NCBI GenBank assembly: GCA_963792895.1
Contig: CAWBYA010000007.1
Coordinates: 372,001-436,000, forward strand
DNA length: 64,000 nt
Source: UBA6912 sp963792895
GTDB taxonomy: Bacteria > Actinomycetota > Acidimicrobiia > Spongiisociales > UBA5794
Direction of reading: 5' to 3'
Shown: positions 1-8,692 of the stretch, one piece after another
How the letters are laid out: each line of letters opens with the position of its first letter
Position numbering within the stretch: the first letter of the stretch is position 1
Notes under the pieces: model-generated
What the model saw: the letters and a program-made list of their open reading frames with translations, nothing else
Told to the model about the DNA's origin: nothing
Database searches by the model: none
Program-made: the position numbers and the translations under genes

Positions 1-13
1 TCTCCGAACGAGC

Positions 14-47
14 GACGGCCCGCCCCTGAGTCCAGGGGCGGGCCGTC
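14..47. terminator. GC-rich hairpin downstream of hsp20
   Basis: A perfect 15-bp inverted repeat (arms 14-28 and 33-47) with a 4-nt loop lies 26 nt beyond the stop codon of the leftward Hsp20 gene. No T-run follows on either strand, so it would be a hairpin-only or bidirectional terminator. The gene to its left is outside the window. Confidence 0.6.
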
Positions 48-73
48 TACGTCTCAGCGGCGGGAGGGAGGGA

Positions 74-487
74 TCACCGCTGGACTTCGATGGCCACCTT
101 CCGAGGCAGCACCTCGGGCTTCTTCGGCACGGTGACCTCGAGAATGCCGTCCTTTGAGCTTGCGGTGATCGACTCGGGGTCGACGCCCTCAGGGAGGAGG
201 ACGGTTCGCTTGAACTGCCCCTCGAAGATCTCCTTGCGGTGGAAGTTGCCGCTCTCGCTCTCGTTCTCGAAGGCGCGATTGCCGGTGATGGTGAGCGTTC
301 CACCTTCGACCGTCACGTCGAGCGTGTCGGCGTCGATTCCGGGGACTTCGGCGCGTACGACGAGATTCGCATCACGCTCGAAGACGTCCACTCGGGGCAA
401 CCACATGCCGGTACGCGGGGTTGGTGAGTCGAAGAGGCGATCGAGATCGCGGACGAGCTCGAAGGGATCGAAGCGGACGAGACTCAT
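74..487 (-). CDS. Hsp20/alpha-crystallin small heat-shock protein
   Basis: This 137-residue protein has the small heat-shock layout: a short N-terminal arm (SLVRFDPFELVRDLDRLFD), an alpha-crystallin beta-sandwich from about residue 30 to 125, and the late GILEVTVPK strand typical of the family. Small heat-shock proteins bind unfolding proteins in the cytoplasm and hold them for ATP-dependent chaperones. The ATG start is preceded by a strong AGGAGGTG site at about 494-501, and a sigma70-like promoter lies upstream. It is a single gene facing away from the DUF4397 gene. Length is normal for the family (about 140-150 residues). Confidence 0.95.
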   Translation of the reverse strand: MSLVRFDPFELVRDLDRLFDSPTPRTGMWLPRVDVFERDANLVVRAEVPGIDADTLDVTVEGGTLTITGNRAFENESESGNFHRKEIFEGQFKRTVLLPEGVDPESITASSKDGILEVTVPKKPEVLPRKVAIEVQR

Positions 488-537
488 TGCTGCACCTCCT
501 GTGGGGTGAACTTTACTGTGTTTGCCAACACCAAGAA

Positions 538-566
538 ATCTAAGTGTATTTCGCTCAGATTGTCAA
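538..566 (-). promoter_or_regulatory. sigma70-like promoter of hsp20
   Basis: Read on the minus strand, TTGACA (561-566) is followed after exactly 17 nt by TTAGAT (538-543). This is close to the consensus vegetative promoter and would start transcription near 530, giving a 5' leader of about 40 nt. I saw no clear CIRCE or HAIR palindrome, so heat regulation is not evident from the sequence. Confidence 0.6.
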
Positions 567-647
567 GATCGAAGTTTCCGTTCATCCGTCCGAGGGGTGG
601 GTGTCGTACGTGAAGTAACTGCTCGGTCTCGGAAGGAGATCCCCAAC

Positions 648-1439
648 ATGAAGAAGCTGCTCACCCTGCTCGCCGCGATGGCGCTGCTGATCGTTCCGTC
701 TGCGGCGTTCGCCCAGGACAACGGAACGGTCACCGTCGTCCACGGCGTGCCCGACCTCGAAGTCGACGTGTATGTCAACGGTGACCTCACGCTGCCGGCA
801 TTCACCTTCGGTACCGTCACCGACCCGCTCAGCTTGCCCGCGGGCGACTATGACATCGAGATCTACGGCGCCGGCGCCGACCCGGCAGCCGGTGATCCGG
901 CGCTCGCCGACACGGTGGCGCTGCCTGCAGGCGCCAACGCAAGCATCGTTGCGCACCTCGATGCGGACGGCGCGCCGATGCTGAGTGTGTTCGTCAACAA
1001 CATCGATGCCACCGACGCCGGCAATGGCCGCATCACTGCACGTCACGTTGCCGCCGCCCCAGCCGTCGACATCCTGGCGGATGATGCTGCGCTCTTCAGC
1101 AACGTCTCCAACCCGCAAGAGGGTGTCGCCGACGTTCCCGCAGACACCTACAACGTCAAAATCGTGCCGACCGGCGCCACCGAGCCCGTTGTGTTCGACT
1201 CCGACGTGACGATCCCTGACGGCACCAACGTGATCGCCTACGCGATCGGCTCGCTCGACGGTGGCACGTTCACCGTGGCAGTGCAGACCATCGGCGGCCT
1301 CGGCAGCGCTCCGACCGGCGTTCCGACCGGCACCGGTGGCCAGGCCGCCGGCGGCTTCCCGCTTGCCCTGCTCGCCATCGCTCTGGGCGCCGCCGCCCTG
1401 TTGAGTGGTGGGTTCGTGTTGCGTCGCAACTCGAACTGA
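648..1439 (+). CDS. Secreted DUF4397-domain protein with C-terminal membrane anchor
   Basis: The 263-residue product has a signal peptide (MKKLLTLLAAMALL..., cut likely after AFA), a DUF4397 beta-domain (about residues 25-125, VVHGVPDLEVDVYVNG), a second related half, then a Gly/Thr/Pro linker, one hydrophobic segment and an RRNSN tail. ATG 648 was chosen because GGAAGGAG lies at 631-638 and the signal peptide begins there. The tail resembles a cell-wall sorting signal, but the expected LPxTG-like motif is replaced by a TGVPTGTGG stretch. The next gene, a class F sortase, is the likely partner. The molecular role of DUF4397 is unknown. Confidence 0.88.
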   Translation: MKKLLTLLAAMALLIVPSAAFAQDNGTVTVVHGVPDLEVDVYVNGDLTLPAFTFGTVTDPLSLPAGDYDIEIYGAGADPAAGDPALADTVALPAGANASIVAHLDADGAPMLSVFVNNIDATDAGNGRITARHVAAAPAVDILADDAALFSNVSNPQEGVADVPADTYNVKIVPTGATEPVVFDSDVTIPDGTNVIAYAIGSLDGGTFTVAVQTIGGLGSAPTGVPTGTGGQAAGGFPLALLAIALGAAALLSGGFVLRRNSN

Positions 1440-1450
1440 CTTCCTCCCAG

Positions 1451-1480
1451 CAGCCGGGGGAGCGTACGCTCCCCCGGCTG
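1451..1480. terminator. 30-nt perfect palindrome, likely terminator
   Basis: The 30 bases 1451-1480 equal their own reverse complement, able to form a 13-14-bp GC-rich hairpin, followed by ATACCTTTCT. It sits 11 nt after the DUF4397 stop and just ahead of the sortase start, so it may terminate or attenuate read-through from the abundant surface protein into the sortase gene. Confidence 0.65.
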
Positions 1481-1493
1481 ATACCTTTCTGTC

Positions 1494-2255
1494 GTGAATC
1501 GCAAGCACGGTTGGGCGCTCATCCTGGCGGGAGGGGCGCTTTTCGTATCGGCCCTCATCGCCTTCATCGCCTCGCCGAGCGAGACGGCCGGTTCACCATC
1601 GTCAGTCGAGGAGGCGCTTCGAATTCCCCCCACCGTCGATCTGCCTGAGCCCGAACTGGTCACGACGGATGCTCTGCCGGAACGTCCTGACGAGAGCCCC
1701 GGCTCTTCGACGACTGTGGCCGATTCGGAGCAGGCCGCACCGGATGACCCCAAGCCTCCCGAGGGTGCCGAGATCGCCCAACAACCGGTTGGTCTCCGTA
1801 TCGACGCTCTCGACGTGGACGCCCCGATTGATCCCTACGGCGTCGTTGCGGCCACCGGCCAGATGGACGTCCCGGACAATGTCACCGATGTCGCTTGGTA
1901 CAAGTTCGGCCCTTCGCCGGGCGAGGGTGGATCCGCAGTGCTCGCCGCTCACGTGGACCTGGCCGGCCAAGGTCCCGGAGTCTTCTTCGGGCTGCGCGAT
2001 CTCGAGCCAGATGACCTCGTCCACGTCGCCTACGACGACGGGTCCGAGCAGGCCTTTCGCGTCGTTGCCCGCACCGTGTACGACAAGGACGAATTGCCGA
2101 CCGACGTCCTGTTCTCCAGAAGCGGTCCGCCGGTCCTCACGCTCATCACCTGCGGCGGCGACTTCAGCAGCGCCGACCGCCGCTACGACAGCAACGTCGT
2201 CGTGTACGCCGTCCCTCTGGATGCCACCGACTTCCCCAGCGGCGGCGCCGCCTGA
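1494..2255 (+). CDS. Class F sortase
   Basis: This 253-residue protein begins with an N-terminal transmembrane anchor (about residues 8-27) and an acidic/Pro linker, followed by a sortase beta-barrel. The catalytic set is visible: His in VLAAHVD (about residue 153), Cys in TLITCGG (about 219) and Arg in DRRYDSN (about 229). Sortases cleave a C-terminal sorting signal and transfer the protein to cell-wall peptidoglycan or another acceptor outside the membrane. The GTG start lies 13 nt past the upstream palindrome. The adjacent DUF4397 protein with a C-terminal hydrophobic anchor is the probable substrate; this link is inferred from gene order. Confidence 0.88.
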   Translation: MNRKHGWALILAGGALFVSALIAFIASPSETAGSPSSVEEALRIPPTVDLPEPELVTTDALPERPDESPGSSTTVADSEQAAPDDPKPPEGAEIAQQPVGLRIDALDVDAPIDPYGVVAATGQMDVPDNVTDVAWYKFGPSPGEGGSAVLAAHVDLAGQGPGVFFGLRDLEPDDLVHVAYDDGSEQAFRVVARTVYDKDELPTDVLFSRSGPPVLTLITCGGDFSSADRRYDSNVVVYAVPLDATDFPSGGAA

Positions 2256-2282
2256 CTCTCGGGTGGCCGTGGTCGCTCGCGC

Positions 2283-2645
2283 ATGCAGTCGGATGCGCTC
2301 TCTGGAGAGCGGAGTATCGATCCAGAGGTCGAGGCGAAGGGCGTGAAGGTCAAGGGCATCGGCGCCAAGTTTGGTGTCTCCAAGACTGCCGGCAATGAGA
2401 GCCACCTGGCCATGGAGATGTCTGCCGAGAGCCATGCCGACCGCTCGACAGAGAAGGAAGTCGAATACACGGCGCGGGGCTATCGCTACCGCATCGTCAC
2501 GTGGCGACCCATGGACATCTTCGTACTCCGCCGTGCGGACGGCGATCTGGTCGACCGGCTGATCGGAGCGACACGGGCGAGACCGAGCGAGGGCCATGGC
2601 GCGGATATGTGCCGTACTGCAGCTGCGTCTCCCAGGGCTGATTGA
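2283..2645 (+). CDS. Hypothetical protein, 120 aa
   Basis: An open frame with many GAG/AAG/GTC/GAC codons and a soluble, charged product (Lys/Glu-rich first half, RYRIVTWRPMDIFVLRRADG in the second). No family is recognised, and no good ribosome-binding site precedes the ATG. Codon usage looks coding to about position 2560. After that it overlaps the end of a leftward candidate gene, and the last residues look out of frame, so the 3' end may be wrong. It may instead be chance coding potential opposite another frame. Confidence 0.35.
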   Translation: MQSDALSGERSIDPEVEAKGVKVKGIGAKFGVSKTAGNESHLAMEMSAESHADRSTEKEVEYTARGYRYRIVTWRPMDIFVLRRADGDLVDRLIGATRARPSEGHGADMCRTAAASPRAD

Positions 2646-2880
2646 TGGTGTCGTCGACAATGGCCCGGCCGCGAACCATGGCTCCTGTGCGCTGGGACGT
2701 GCGCCGGATCATCATGGCGACATGTCGAGGGGAGTTGGGCGATGGCAACGCCGCGATGTATGGCACCTCCCGGCCGGCGATCACGCCTGTGGTCAAGCCG
2801 TCGTGGGGGCAGATGTACTCGGAACCCTCGTGGGACGTGTGCACCGCTGATCCATCGTCGCGGAACACGATCGAGTGCAC
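2497..2880 (-). CDS. Hypothetical protein, about 105-127 aa
   Basis: From the GTG at 2880 the product reads like a real small protein for about 105 residues (HTSHEGSEYICPHDG, GREVPYIAALP, VAMMIRRTSQRTGAMVRGR), with strongly GC-rich third positions. After about 2565 the third-position bias is lost and the frame becomes Arg/Gly/Pro noise, so the true end is probably a little earlier. No domain is recognised. It would be convergent with the 2283-2645 candidate. Confidence 0.35.
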   Translation of the reverse strand: MHSIVFRDDGSAVHTSHEGSEYICPHDGLTTGVIAGREVPYIAALPSPNSPRHVAMMIRRTSQRTGAMVRGRAIVDDTINQPWETQLQYGTYPRHGPRSVSPVSLRSAGRPDRRPHGGVRRCPWVAT

Positions 2881-3040
2881 GTTCGACCTCGGTGCCGTCG
2901 GCTCGGTGCACCGCGACTCGGCCCGGCGACCAGTCGGTCACCGCCTCGACCGGCCGTCTCCAACGCCGCCAACGCGATCCACACCGGTACTCCCGCGAGC
3001 ACCTCGAGGATCTCGCGTACGGCTTCAGCCGTGGTCGTCA

Positions 3041-3700
3041 CTACGCGGAGCCCACCAGCAGCTCGATTGCCTCGGCGTAGAGCCGACCTTTGATGACCCC
3101 CATCGTCGGGCCCGCCTTGTCGGCGAGCGCGGCGGCGATCTCGATCGCTCGACTCAGCACCTCGTCCTCCGGCACCGCCTGGTCGACGATCTGCTTGGCC
3201 GCCGCCTCGACACCCCCGAAGCGCTTCCCCGTCACCAGCACCTCGTGGAGGGCCACCACAGGAAGCCGGCTTGCCATGAGGGCGTTCATCCCGGGCGTCA
3301 GCGGGATCCCGAGGTCGACCTCGGGGAGACAGAAGAACCCGCGATCCGCTCGCATCACTCGGAAGTCGTGAGACGTAGCCAGCATGGCACCGGCGGCGAA
3401 CGTATGGCCGTTGCACGCAGCCACGGTGACGAATTGTGCGCCGAGGATGCGGGCGAACACCGCCTCGACGCCTGCCACCCACTCCCGCATGTCGACCTCG
3501 CCGGTCATCAGCCAGTCGAGATCGAGCCCGTTCGAGTAGAACCTGCCGGTGCCGGTCGTCACCAACGCCTTGGGGAGTGGTGCCGCTTCCACCTCGTCGA
3601 GCGCTGCGGTGATGGCGTCGAGCCATCCTTGGTTCATGCGGTTCTCCCCGTCGTCCATCCTGGCGACGAAGACGGGGCCGTCCCGATCGAGATGGATCAC
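3041..3700 (-). CDS. Enoyl-CoA hydratase/isomerase family protein
   Basis: A 219-residue crotonase-fold protein. It starts MIHLDRDGPVFVARMDDGENRMNQ, has the acyl-CoA-binding loop around FYSNGLDLDWL, the oxyanion-hole helix start at AACNGHTFAAGAMLA and the FFCLPEVDLGIPL segment. Family members hydrate or isomerise acyl-CoA thioesters in fatty-acid or aromatic-acid breakdown. It is somewhat shorter than the usual 250-260 residues, mainly at the C-terminus, so the exact reaction cannot be assigned. It stands alone, convergent with nothing obvious and divergent from the lipoprotein gene at 3813. Confidence 0.88.
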   Translation of the reverse strand: MIHLDRDGPVFVARMDDGENRMNQGWLDAITAALDEVEAAPLPKALVTTGTGRFYSNGLDLDWLMTGEVDMREWVAGVEAVFARILGAQFVTVAACNGHTFAAGAMLATSHDFRVMRADRGFFCLPEVDLGIPLTPGMNALMASRLPVVALHEVLVTGKRFGGVEAAAKQIVDQAVPEDEVLSRAIEIAAALADKAGPTMGVIKGRLYAEAIELLVGSA

Positions 3701-3812
3701 GGCAGTCTCCCTGGAGTGCGTCGCCCGGCACGCTACCGGCCCGGCTCAGAAAGGACGAAGTGCGCGGGAATCGGGCCTGTGCAGATTGCGCCAACCGCAA
3801 TACGTTGCATGT

Positions 3813-4460
3813 ATGAAGCGCTACTCCACTCCCAGAATGCCAGGTGCCCTCGTCGTGCTCGTTCTGAGCCTTGCGTTGCTCACCGCATCGTGCGGTGGCG
3901 ACGACGACACAGGAGCAACCACGACTACTGCAGCCACGACGACCCGGGTGACGACGACCACCACCAGCGCTGCGACGACGACCGCACCCATCACCACCCA
4001 GGCCGCCACGACCACGACCCGGGCCACGACGACGACGGTCGACACCAACACCCTCGCCTCCGGATCCGGCTGCACGCCGGGAACAGACGAGCTTCCCGAT
4101 GGGGACTGGTTCGGCTACGTCGCCGGGGCTGCATCAGGCGAGATCGAGCTCGATCTCGCCTGTTGGTTCACCGGGGACGCAGCTGTGCTGGCGTCCGCCG
4201 AGGACGGCGAGGAGTCGCCCCCGCCGAACGACTACTACATCCGGAACGTCAACCCGGAGCTCCGCACCGTCCCGGTTGCCGTAGATCCCGAGGTGATGTG
4301 GCTGCCGAACATCGGCGGGCCGGAACTCGAGGCCATCACGTACGCTGACTGGATAGCGGCTCGGTATGGGCCCGGGCCGGAAGGTGAGTACAAGCCCGGC
4401 GTCTGGCTGACCGTCGCCGACGGTGAGATCGTTGAGATCGATGAGCAGTACGTGCCCTGA
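3813..4460 (+). CDS. Secreted lipoprotein with Thr-rich linker
   Basis: The 215-residue product starts at ATG 3813 with a lipoprotein signal peptide ending in the lipobox LLTASC, so the mature protein is likely lipid-anchored at Cys26. Residues about 30-75 are almost entirely Thr with Ala/Arg, a flexible extracellular spacer. The remaining C-terminal domain of about 135 residues (CTPGTDELPDGDWFGYV..., EGEYKPGVWLTVADGEIVEI) resembles the small solute- or ligand-facing domains common in actinobacterial lipoproteins, but no specific family is recognised. Confidence 0.8.
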   Translation: MKRYSTPRMPGALVVLVLSLALLTASCGGDDDTGATTTTAATTTRVTTTTTSAATTTAPITTQAATTTTRATTTTVDTNTLASGSGCTPGTDELPDGDWFGYVAGAASGEIELDLACWFTGDAAVLASAEDGEESPPPNDYYIRNVNPELRTVPVAVDPEVMWLPNIGGPELEAITYADWIAARYGPGPEGEYKPGVWLTVADGEIVEIDEQYVP

Positions 4461-4598
4461 GATACGGCCGGTCTCATATCAGACGGCGAACCGATTCGCG
4501 GGGTGACCCGCAGCCCTTCCGCCGTTCCGCTCGCTTCGGTATGGTCGGAAGTGGGAATGCCGCGACCCGGTGCGATGACACAGGGCGAGAGGAACCCG

Positions 4599-5558
4599 AT
4601 GGCGGACGGATCACCACCGCAGGTCTTCCTGTCGTATTCCAGACAGGATGCTCAGCGGGTGGCCGCGTTGCAGGCGGCCCTCGAGCAGGAGGGCGTTCGC
4701 GTCTGGCGCGATACCGCCGAGATCGAGGTGGGCAACCTCTTCCGGACCGACATCACGGACGCGCTGCGGTCGAGCGATGCCGTCATCGTCGCGGTCAGTG
4801 CCGGATCGGTCCGGTCGGGGGAGGTGCTCTCCGAGGTGGAGCTCGCCAAGGAACTGCGCAAGCCGATCCTGCCCGCCTATCTCGAGACGGTCGACACTGG
4901 ATTGCCCGATCGGTTCCGGCTGCTCTTGAGTGGCCGGGACCGGGCGGAGCTCTACAAGGACTTCGACGGCGGCGTCAACCGCCTCGTGAGGTCGCTGCGC
5001 ACGCACGCCGCAGGGCGCGTCGCCGGGCGGGACCCACGCACCGCATTCGGTTCACTGCAACGCATGGGCGCCGAAGGGGCCGCGTCCCTCGCCGTTGAGT
5101 ATGAGACGGCGCTGGCGGCGGGAAGGGTCGACGGCGCGACGCTCGTCTCCCTCGGCCACTGCTACCTCTACCTCGGTCGGTACAAGGAGGCGCGCGAGGT
5201 GCTGCGGCGCGCCGTCACCACCGACCCAACATCGGCAGCCGCGGCCTACACGCTCGCATTGGCGATCGTCGGCGGTCGCCGGCCGCGGGCACTGAGGATG
5301 AGCATCGCCGAGGAGATCGCCGGGCTCCTCGCCAAAGCGGTGCGGCTCGACCCCGAACCAGCGCATTTCGAGTATCTCGCCGCCCTGGTCAAGGTCGACT
5401 ACTACGAGGGGCACGGCCTGCTGGTTCCGGAGCCATCGGTCGAGAGCCTGCTGGCGAAGGCGAACGCGAAAGAGATGGACCGGGGGGAGCTCGCCCGGAT
5501 CTTCGATGCCGTTGACGTGGACGCGGGGGTGTGGGGACGTATCGCCATAGACGCCTGA
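4599..5558 (+). CDS. TIR domain protein with TPR-like C-terminus
   Basis: A 319-residue protein. ATG 4599 is chosen because GAGAGGA lies 5 nt upstream. Residues 1-140 form a TIR domain: VFLSYSRQD near the start, the RVWRDTAEIEVG loop, and a Glu at about 79-81 (SEVELAKEL) in the position of the catalytic Glu of NAD-hydrolysing TIRs. Residues about 150-280 contain TPR-like helices (SLGHCYLYLGRYKEAREVL). Prokaryotic TIR proteins often cleave NAD or make a cyclic-ADPR signal in phage defence, but some are signalling adaptors. The next gene, 15 nt downstream, encodes a membrane protein, giving a two-gene unit. No known defence partner (Thoeris ThsA, STING, Argonaute) is adjacent. Confidence 0.85.
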   Translation: MADGSPPQVFLSYSRQDAQRVAALQAALEQEGVRVWRDTAEIEVGNLFRTDITDALRSSDAVIVAVSAGSVRSGEVLSEVELAKELRKPILPAYLETVDTGLPDRFRLLLSGRDRAELYKDFDGGVNRLVRSLRTHAAGRVAGRDPRTAFGSLQRMGAEGAASLAVEYETALAAGRVDGATLVSLGHCYLYLGRYKEAREVLRRAVTTDPTSAAAAYTLALAIVGGRRPRALRMSIAEEIAGLLAKAVRLDPEPAHFEYLAALVKVDYYEGHGLLVPEPSVESLLAKANAKEMDRGELARIFDAVDVDAGVWGRIAIDA

Positions 5559-5573
5559 CGGGAGGAGAAGCGT

Positions 5574-6422
5574 ATGGCGTACCAAGTGACGAAGACGAAG
5601 CCGAGAGAACTGCGGGCGTTACGGCGGTTCTTCACCCCGTTTCCCCGATGGGTGGTCGGAGTGTCGCTCATCGGCGTGGTCCTCATCGCCATGGGGTCCG
5701 GGAGTGATCCTTCGGTTGACCCCGACTCCCAGGCGCTGGCCGTTGCGGCGGGCATCGGGCTCCTGGCGCTCGGCGTGGTTCGTGTGGCGACATGGTCGGC
5801 GCGGCCCTCCTCGGGGCAGGTCGATCGCTGGCTGGATCGAGACCTCACGCAGTTGAAGGACCGCGCGATCCAGAAGTGCGGCCTCACCGGGCTCGAGCGC
5901 ACGTCCGAAACCGTCGTGCTCACGGGCCCGACGTTCAATGTGACCGGCGCCGACCTCGCCTACCGGGATGACCGCAAGGGGAATCCGCGCTTCACGCCGG
6001 TCAGCGTCACGATCCTCAACTTCACGGAGCACCAGATCGCTGCGTACCAGTGTGCGCTGGACCGCTTGACCGGCAACGCCCTCGCTGAGGGCACGGATGA
6101 GTTCTTCTACAGGGACGTCGTTTCGGTGACGACGAAGACCGAAGACCTCGCCATCGACAAGGACCGGCTGCCGCACAAAGCTCGGAAGCTGCTGGGAAAG
6201 CAGATTCGCGGCGGCAAGCTCCAGATCCCTGAGACGCAGCGGTTCCTCCTCACGACCTCGGGTGGGACGAGCATCGAGGTCATCATCGAGGCGACGTTCG
6301 ACAAGCTCGACCGGATCATCATGGGGTCCGGCGGCGACGTCGACGTGGATGTGGCAGACGAGGCCATCGCGGCGATGCGGCAGATGCTGCGGGAGAAGAA
6401 GATCCCGGCCTCCGACGAGTAG
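5574..6422 (+). CDS. Two-pass membrane protein of the TIR operon
   Basis: This 282-residue protein has two N-terminal hydrophobic segments (about residues 26-42, WVVGVSLIGVVLIAM, and 53-72) followed by a cytoplasmic domain of about 210 residues. That domain has alternating beta segments (TVVLTGPTFNVTGADLAY, RFTPVSVTILNFTEHQIAAYQCAL) and a C-terminal acidic helix. The ATG has a strong GGGAGGAG site and lies only 15 nt after the TIR-TPR stop, so the two are probably co-transcribed. The FTEHQIAAYQC region and the length suggest a conserved uncharacterised family, not a transporter. A role as membrane sensor or effector for the TIR protein is inference. Confidence 0.72.
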   Translation: MAYQVTKTKPRELRALRRFFTPFPRWVVGVSLIGVVLIAMGSGSDPSVDPDSQALAVAAGIGLLALGVVRVATWSARPSSGQVDRWLDRDLTQLKDRAIQKCGLTGLERTSETVVLTGPTFNVTGADLAYRDDRKGNPRFTPVSVTILNFTEHQIAAYQCALDRLTGNALAEGTDEFFYRDVVSVTTKTEDLAIDKDRLPHKARKLLGKQIRGGKLQIPETQRFLLTTSGGTSIEVIIEATFDKLDRIIMGSGGDVDVDVADEAIAAMRQMLREKKIPASDE

Positions 6423-6443
6423 CAGCGTCCGCGGATGAGCGCC

Positions 6444-6545
6444 CCTCCGTCCCGAGCCTGGCAGCTCGGGCAACGTGCCCTGGTGGGAGGCGCACCAACG
6501 AATGGCTCCCCTCTGGGGGAGCTGGCCGGCGCCAGCCGGTCTGGA
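6444..6545. repeat. Degenerate copies of palindromic repeats A and B
   Basis: Bases 6444-6497 are a diverged copy of the 62-bp unit found three times at 11435-11617. Bases 6494-6545 are a diverged copy of the 54-bp unit found twice in tandem at 10911-11018. Both contain internal hairpins (CTCCCCTCTGGGGGAG, GGCCGGCGCCAGCC). They fill the gap between the TIR-associated gene and the helicase gene. Confidence 0.75.
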
Positions 6546-6590
6546 GGCGGTTCCTCGCCGGGCAGGGGCCTGTGCGCTAGCATCGAACAG

Positions 6591-8646
6591 ATGTTCGCTC
6601 CTGATCTTGCAACGCCCGCCTGGCTCGATGACCTGAATCCGGAGCAGCGCGCGGCAGTCGTCCACGACGGTGGGCCGCTGCTGGTGGTCGCCGGGGCAGG
6701 CAGCGGGAAGACGCGGACGCTCGCCAGCCGGGTGGCGTGGCTCATCGACAGAGGCACGCCTGCCGAGCGGATCCTCTTGCTGACGTTCACCCGCCGCGCC
6801 TCGGCCGAGATGGTGCGACGCGCCGGCGGGCTGATCAGCAACAGCGCAACGGGGCGGGTGTGGGGCGGCACCTTCCACTCGATCGCCAACCGGCTGCTGC
6901 GGAGCCACGCCCCTGCGGTTGGGATCGACGGCAACTACACCGTGCTCGATCAGGCAGATGGCGAGTCGCTCTTCGGTGTGCTGCGCACCGAGCTCGGTGT
7001 CGCCGAAGGCAAAGTGCGCTTTCCCCGCAAGGAGACCATCGCCGCCATCTACAGCCGCACCGTCAACGAGCAGGCGAAGCTCGACGACATCCTGCGGGAA
7101 CGCTTCCCATGGTGCCAAGACCACGGCGACGAGCTGCGGGAGGTCTTCAAGGGCTACCGGGAGCGCAAGCGCGAGCACAACGTGCTCGACTACGACGATC
7201 TGCTGCTGTATTGGCGAGCGCTACTCGACAGCCCTGCCGCCGGCGCAGTCCGCGGCCTGTTCGACCATGTGCTCGTCGACGAGTTCCAAGACACGAACCG
7301 AATCCAGGGCGACATCCTGGTGCAGCTCTGCGGCGAGGCGGGCAATATCACCGTCGTCGGCGACGATGCCCAGGCGATCTATGCCTTCCGAGCGGCGTCG
7401 ATCGAGAACATCCGCCGCTTCCCTGATGAGTATCGCGGGGTCTCGGTCGTGACCCTCGAGGAGAACTACCGCTCCACTCCGCAGATCCTGCTGGCGGCCA
7501 ACGCCGTCATCGCCCAGTCCAAAGAGCTGTATCCCAAACAGCTGCGGTCGGCCCGCGCAGAAGGGCCCGCTACCCGAGCTCGTCACCTGCGTGGACGAGA
7601 CGGTGCAGGCCGACTTCATCTGCGACACCGTGCTCACCCACCGGGAGGCGGGCATTCCCCTGCGCGACCAGGCGGTCCTCTTCCGCACCGGCCACCACTC
7701 CGACGGGCTGGAGCTGGAGCTCGCCAGGCGCAACATCCCCTTCGTGAAGTACGGCGGGCTCAAGTTCCTCGAAGCGGCGCACGTGAAGGACCTCATGGCG
7801 CTGCTGCGCATTCTGGACAACCCCCGCGACGAGCTGGCGTGGCATCGCGTGCTGCAGGCGATCCCAGGCATCGGTCCGGCCACGGCGATGCGCCTGCTCG
7901 GCGAGGTGGGGGAGCGGGTGTCCGCCGACGGGTTCGACGCCCTCACCGCCTTCTGCTGCGTTGAGCCGGTGGTGCCCGCCGATGCCGTGCAGCCGCTCGC
8001 CGAGCTCCAGCACGCCCTGCGCGATGCACGGGGCACGGTCGACCGAGAGCCGACACCCGCCGAGCAGATCGACCGGCTCGTCCCGTTCTGCACGATGGTG
8101 TTCGAGCGCAACTACGACGATGCCGCCGCCCGCCTCGGCGACGTCGAGCAGCTTGCCGGGCTCGCCGGCGAATACCCGACGCGACGCCGGTTTCTCACCG
8201 AGCTGACACTCGATCCGCCGGTGTCGACCGCCGACCTGGCAGGCTCACCACATCTCGACGACGACTACCTCGTGCTCTCGACCATCCACTCCGCCAAGGG
8301 CGGCGAGTGGCGGTCGGTGTTCGTCATCCATGCCGCAGACGGCAACATCCCCTCGGACATGGCGCTTGGCGAGCCCGGCGGGGTCGAGGAGGAGCGCCGG
8401 CTGCTGTACGTGGCGCTGACCAGGGCGAAGGATCATCTCCACGTCTCCTATCCGCAGCGCTTCTACCACCGCCGGTTCGGGGCGGACGACAGCCATTCGT
8501 ACGCCCCGCTGAGCCGGTTCTTGTCTGGCGTCACTCACACGTTCTCGCTGTCGGTCGCTGCCGCAGACGCGTCGGACGAAGACGCAGTCAGCGTGCCCGC
8601 AGGCGCCGACCCGGTGGGGGCGTTGCTCGACGACCTGTTCGGATGA
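6591..8646 (+). CDS. UvrD/PcrA-type ATP-dependent DNA helicase (frame break)
   Basis: A superfamily 1A helicase of about 685 residues, read across one frame break near 7565-7572. The first part (from ATG 6591) has Walker A GAGSGKTRT, motif Ia LLLTFTRRASAEM, VDEFQDTN (motif II) and GDDAQAIYAFR (motif III). The second part, in the next frame, has LSTIHSAKGGEW (motif V) and LLYVALTRAKDHLHV (motif VI). The protein reads ...SARAEG then PLPELVTCVDE, so one extra base in GAAGGGCCCG explains the break. Such helicases unwind DNA in repair and replication restart. The gene is single, with DinB nearby. Confidence 0.88.
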
Positions 8647-8692
8647 GGGCGCGGCCGGCCGGCGCTGCCGTGCCGCCCGCCCGTCTACGGGT

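Noticed and set aside
2642..4348. A 568-codon rightward frame across the enoyl-CoA hydratase gene
   Set aside because: It is antisense to a conserved crotonase and later out of frame with the lipoprotein; no family motif or start signal supports it.
5619..7178. A 519-codon leftward frame opposite the TIR-operon membrane protein and helicase
   Set aside because: Walker A and other helicase motifs lie on the plus strand; the leftward product is low-complexity shadow sequence.
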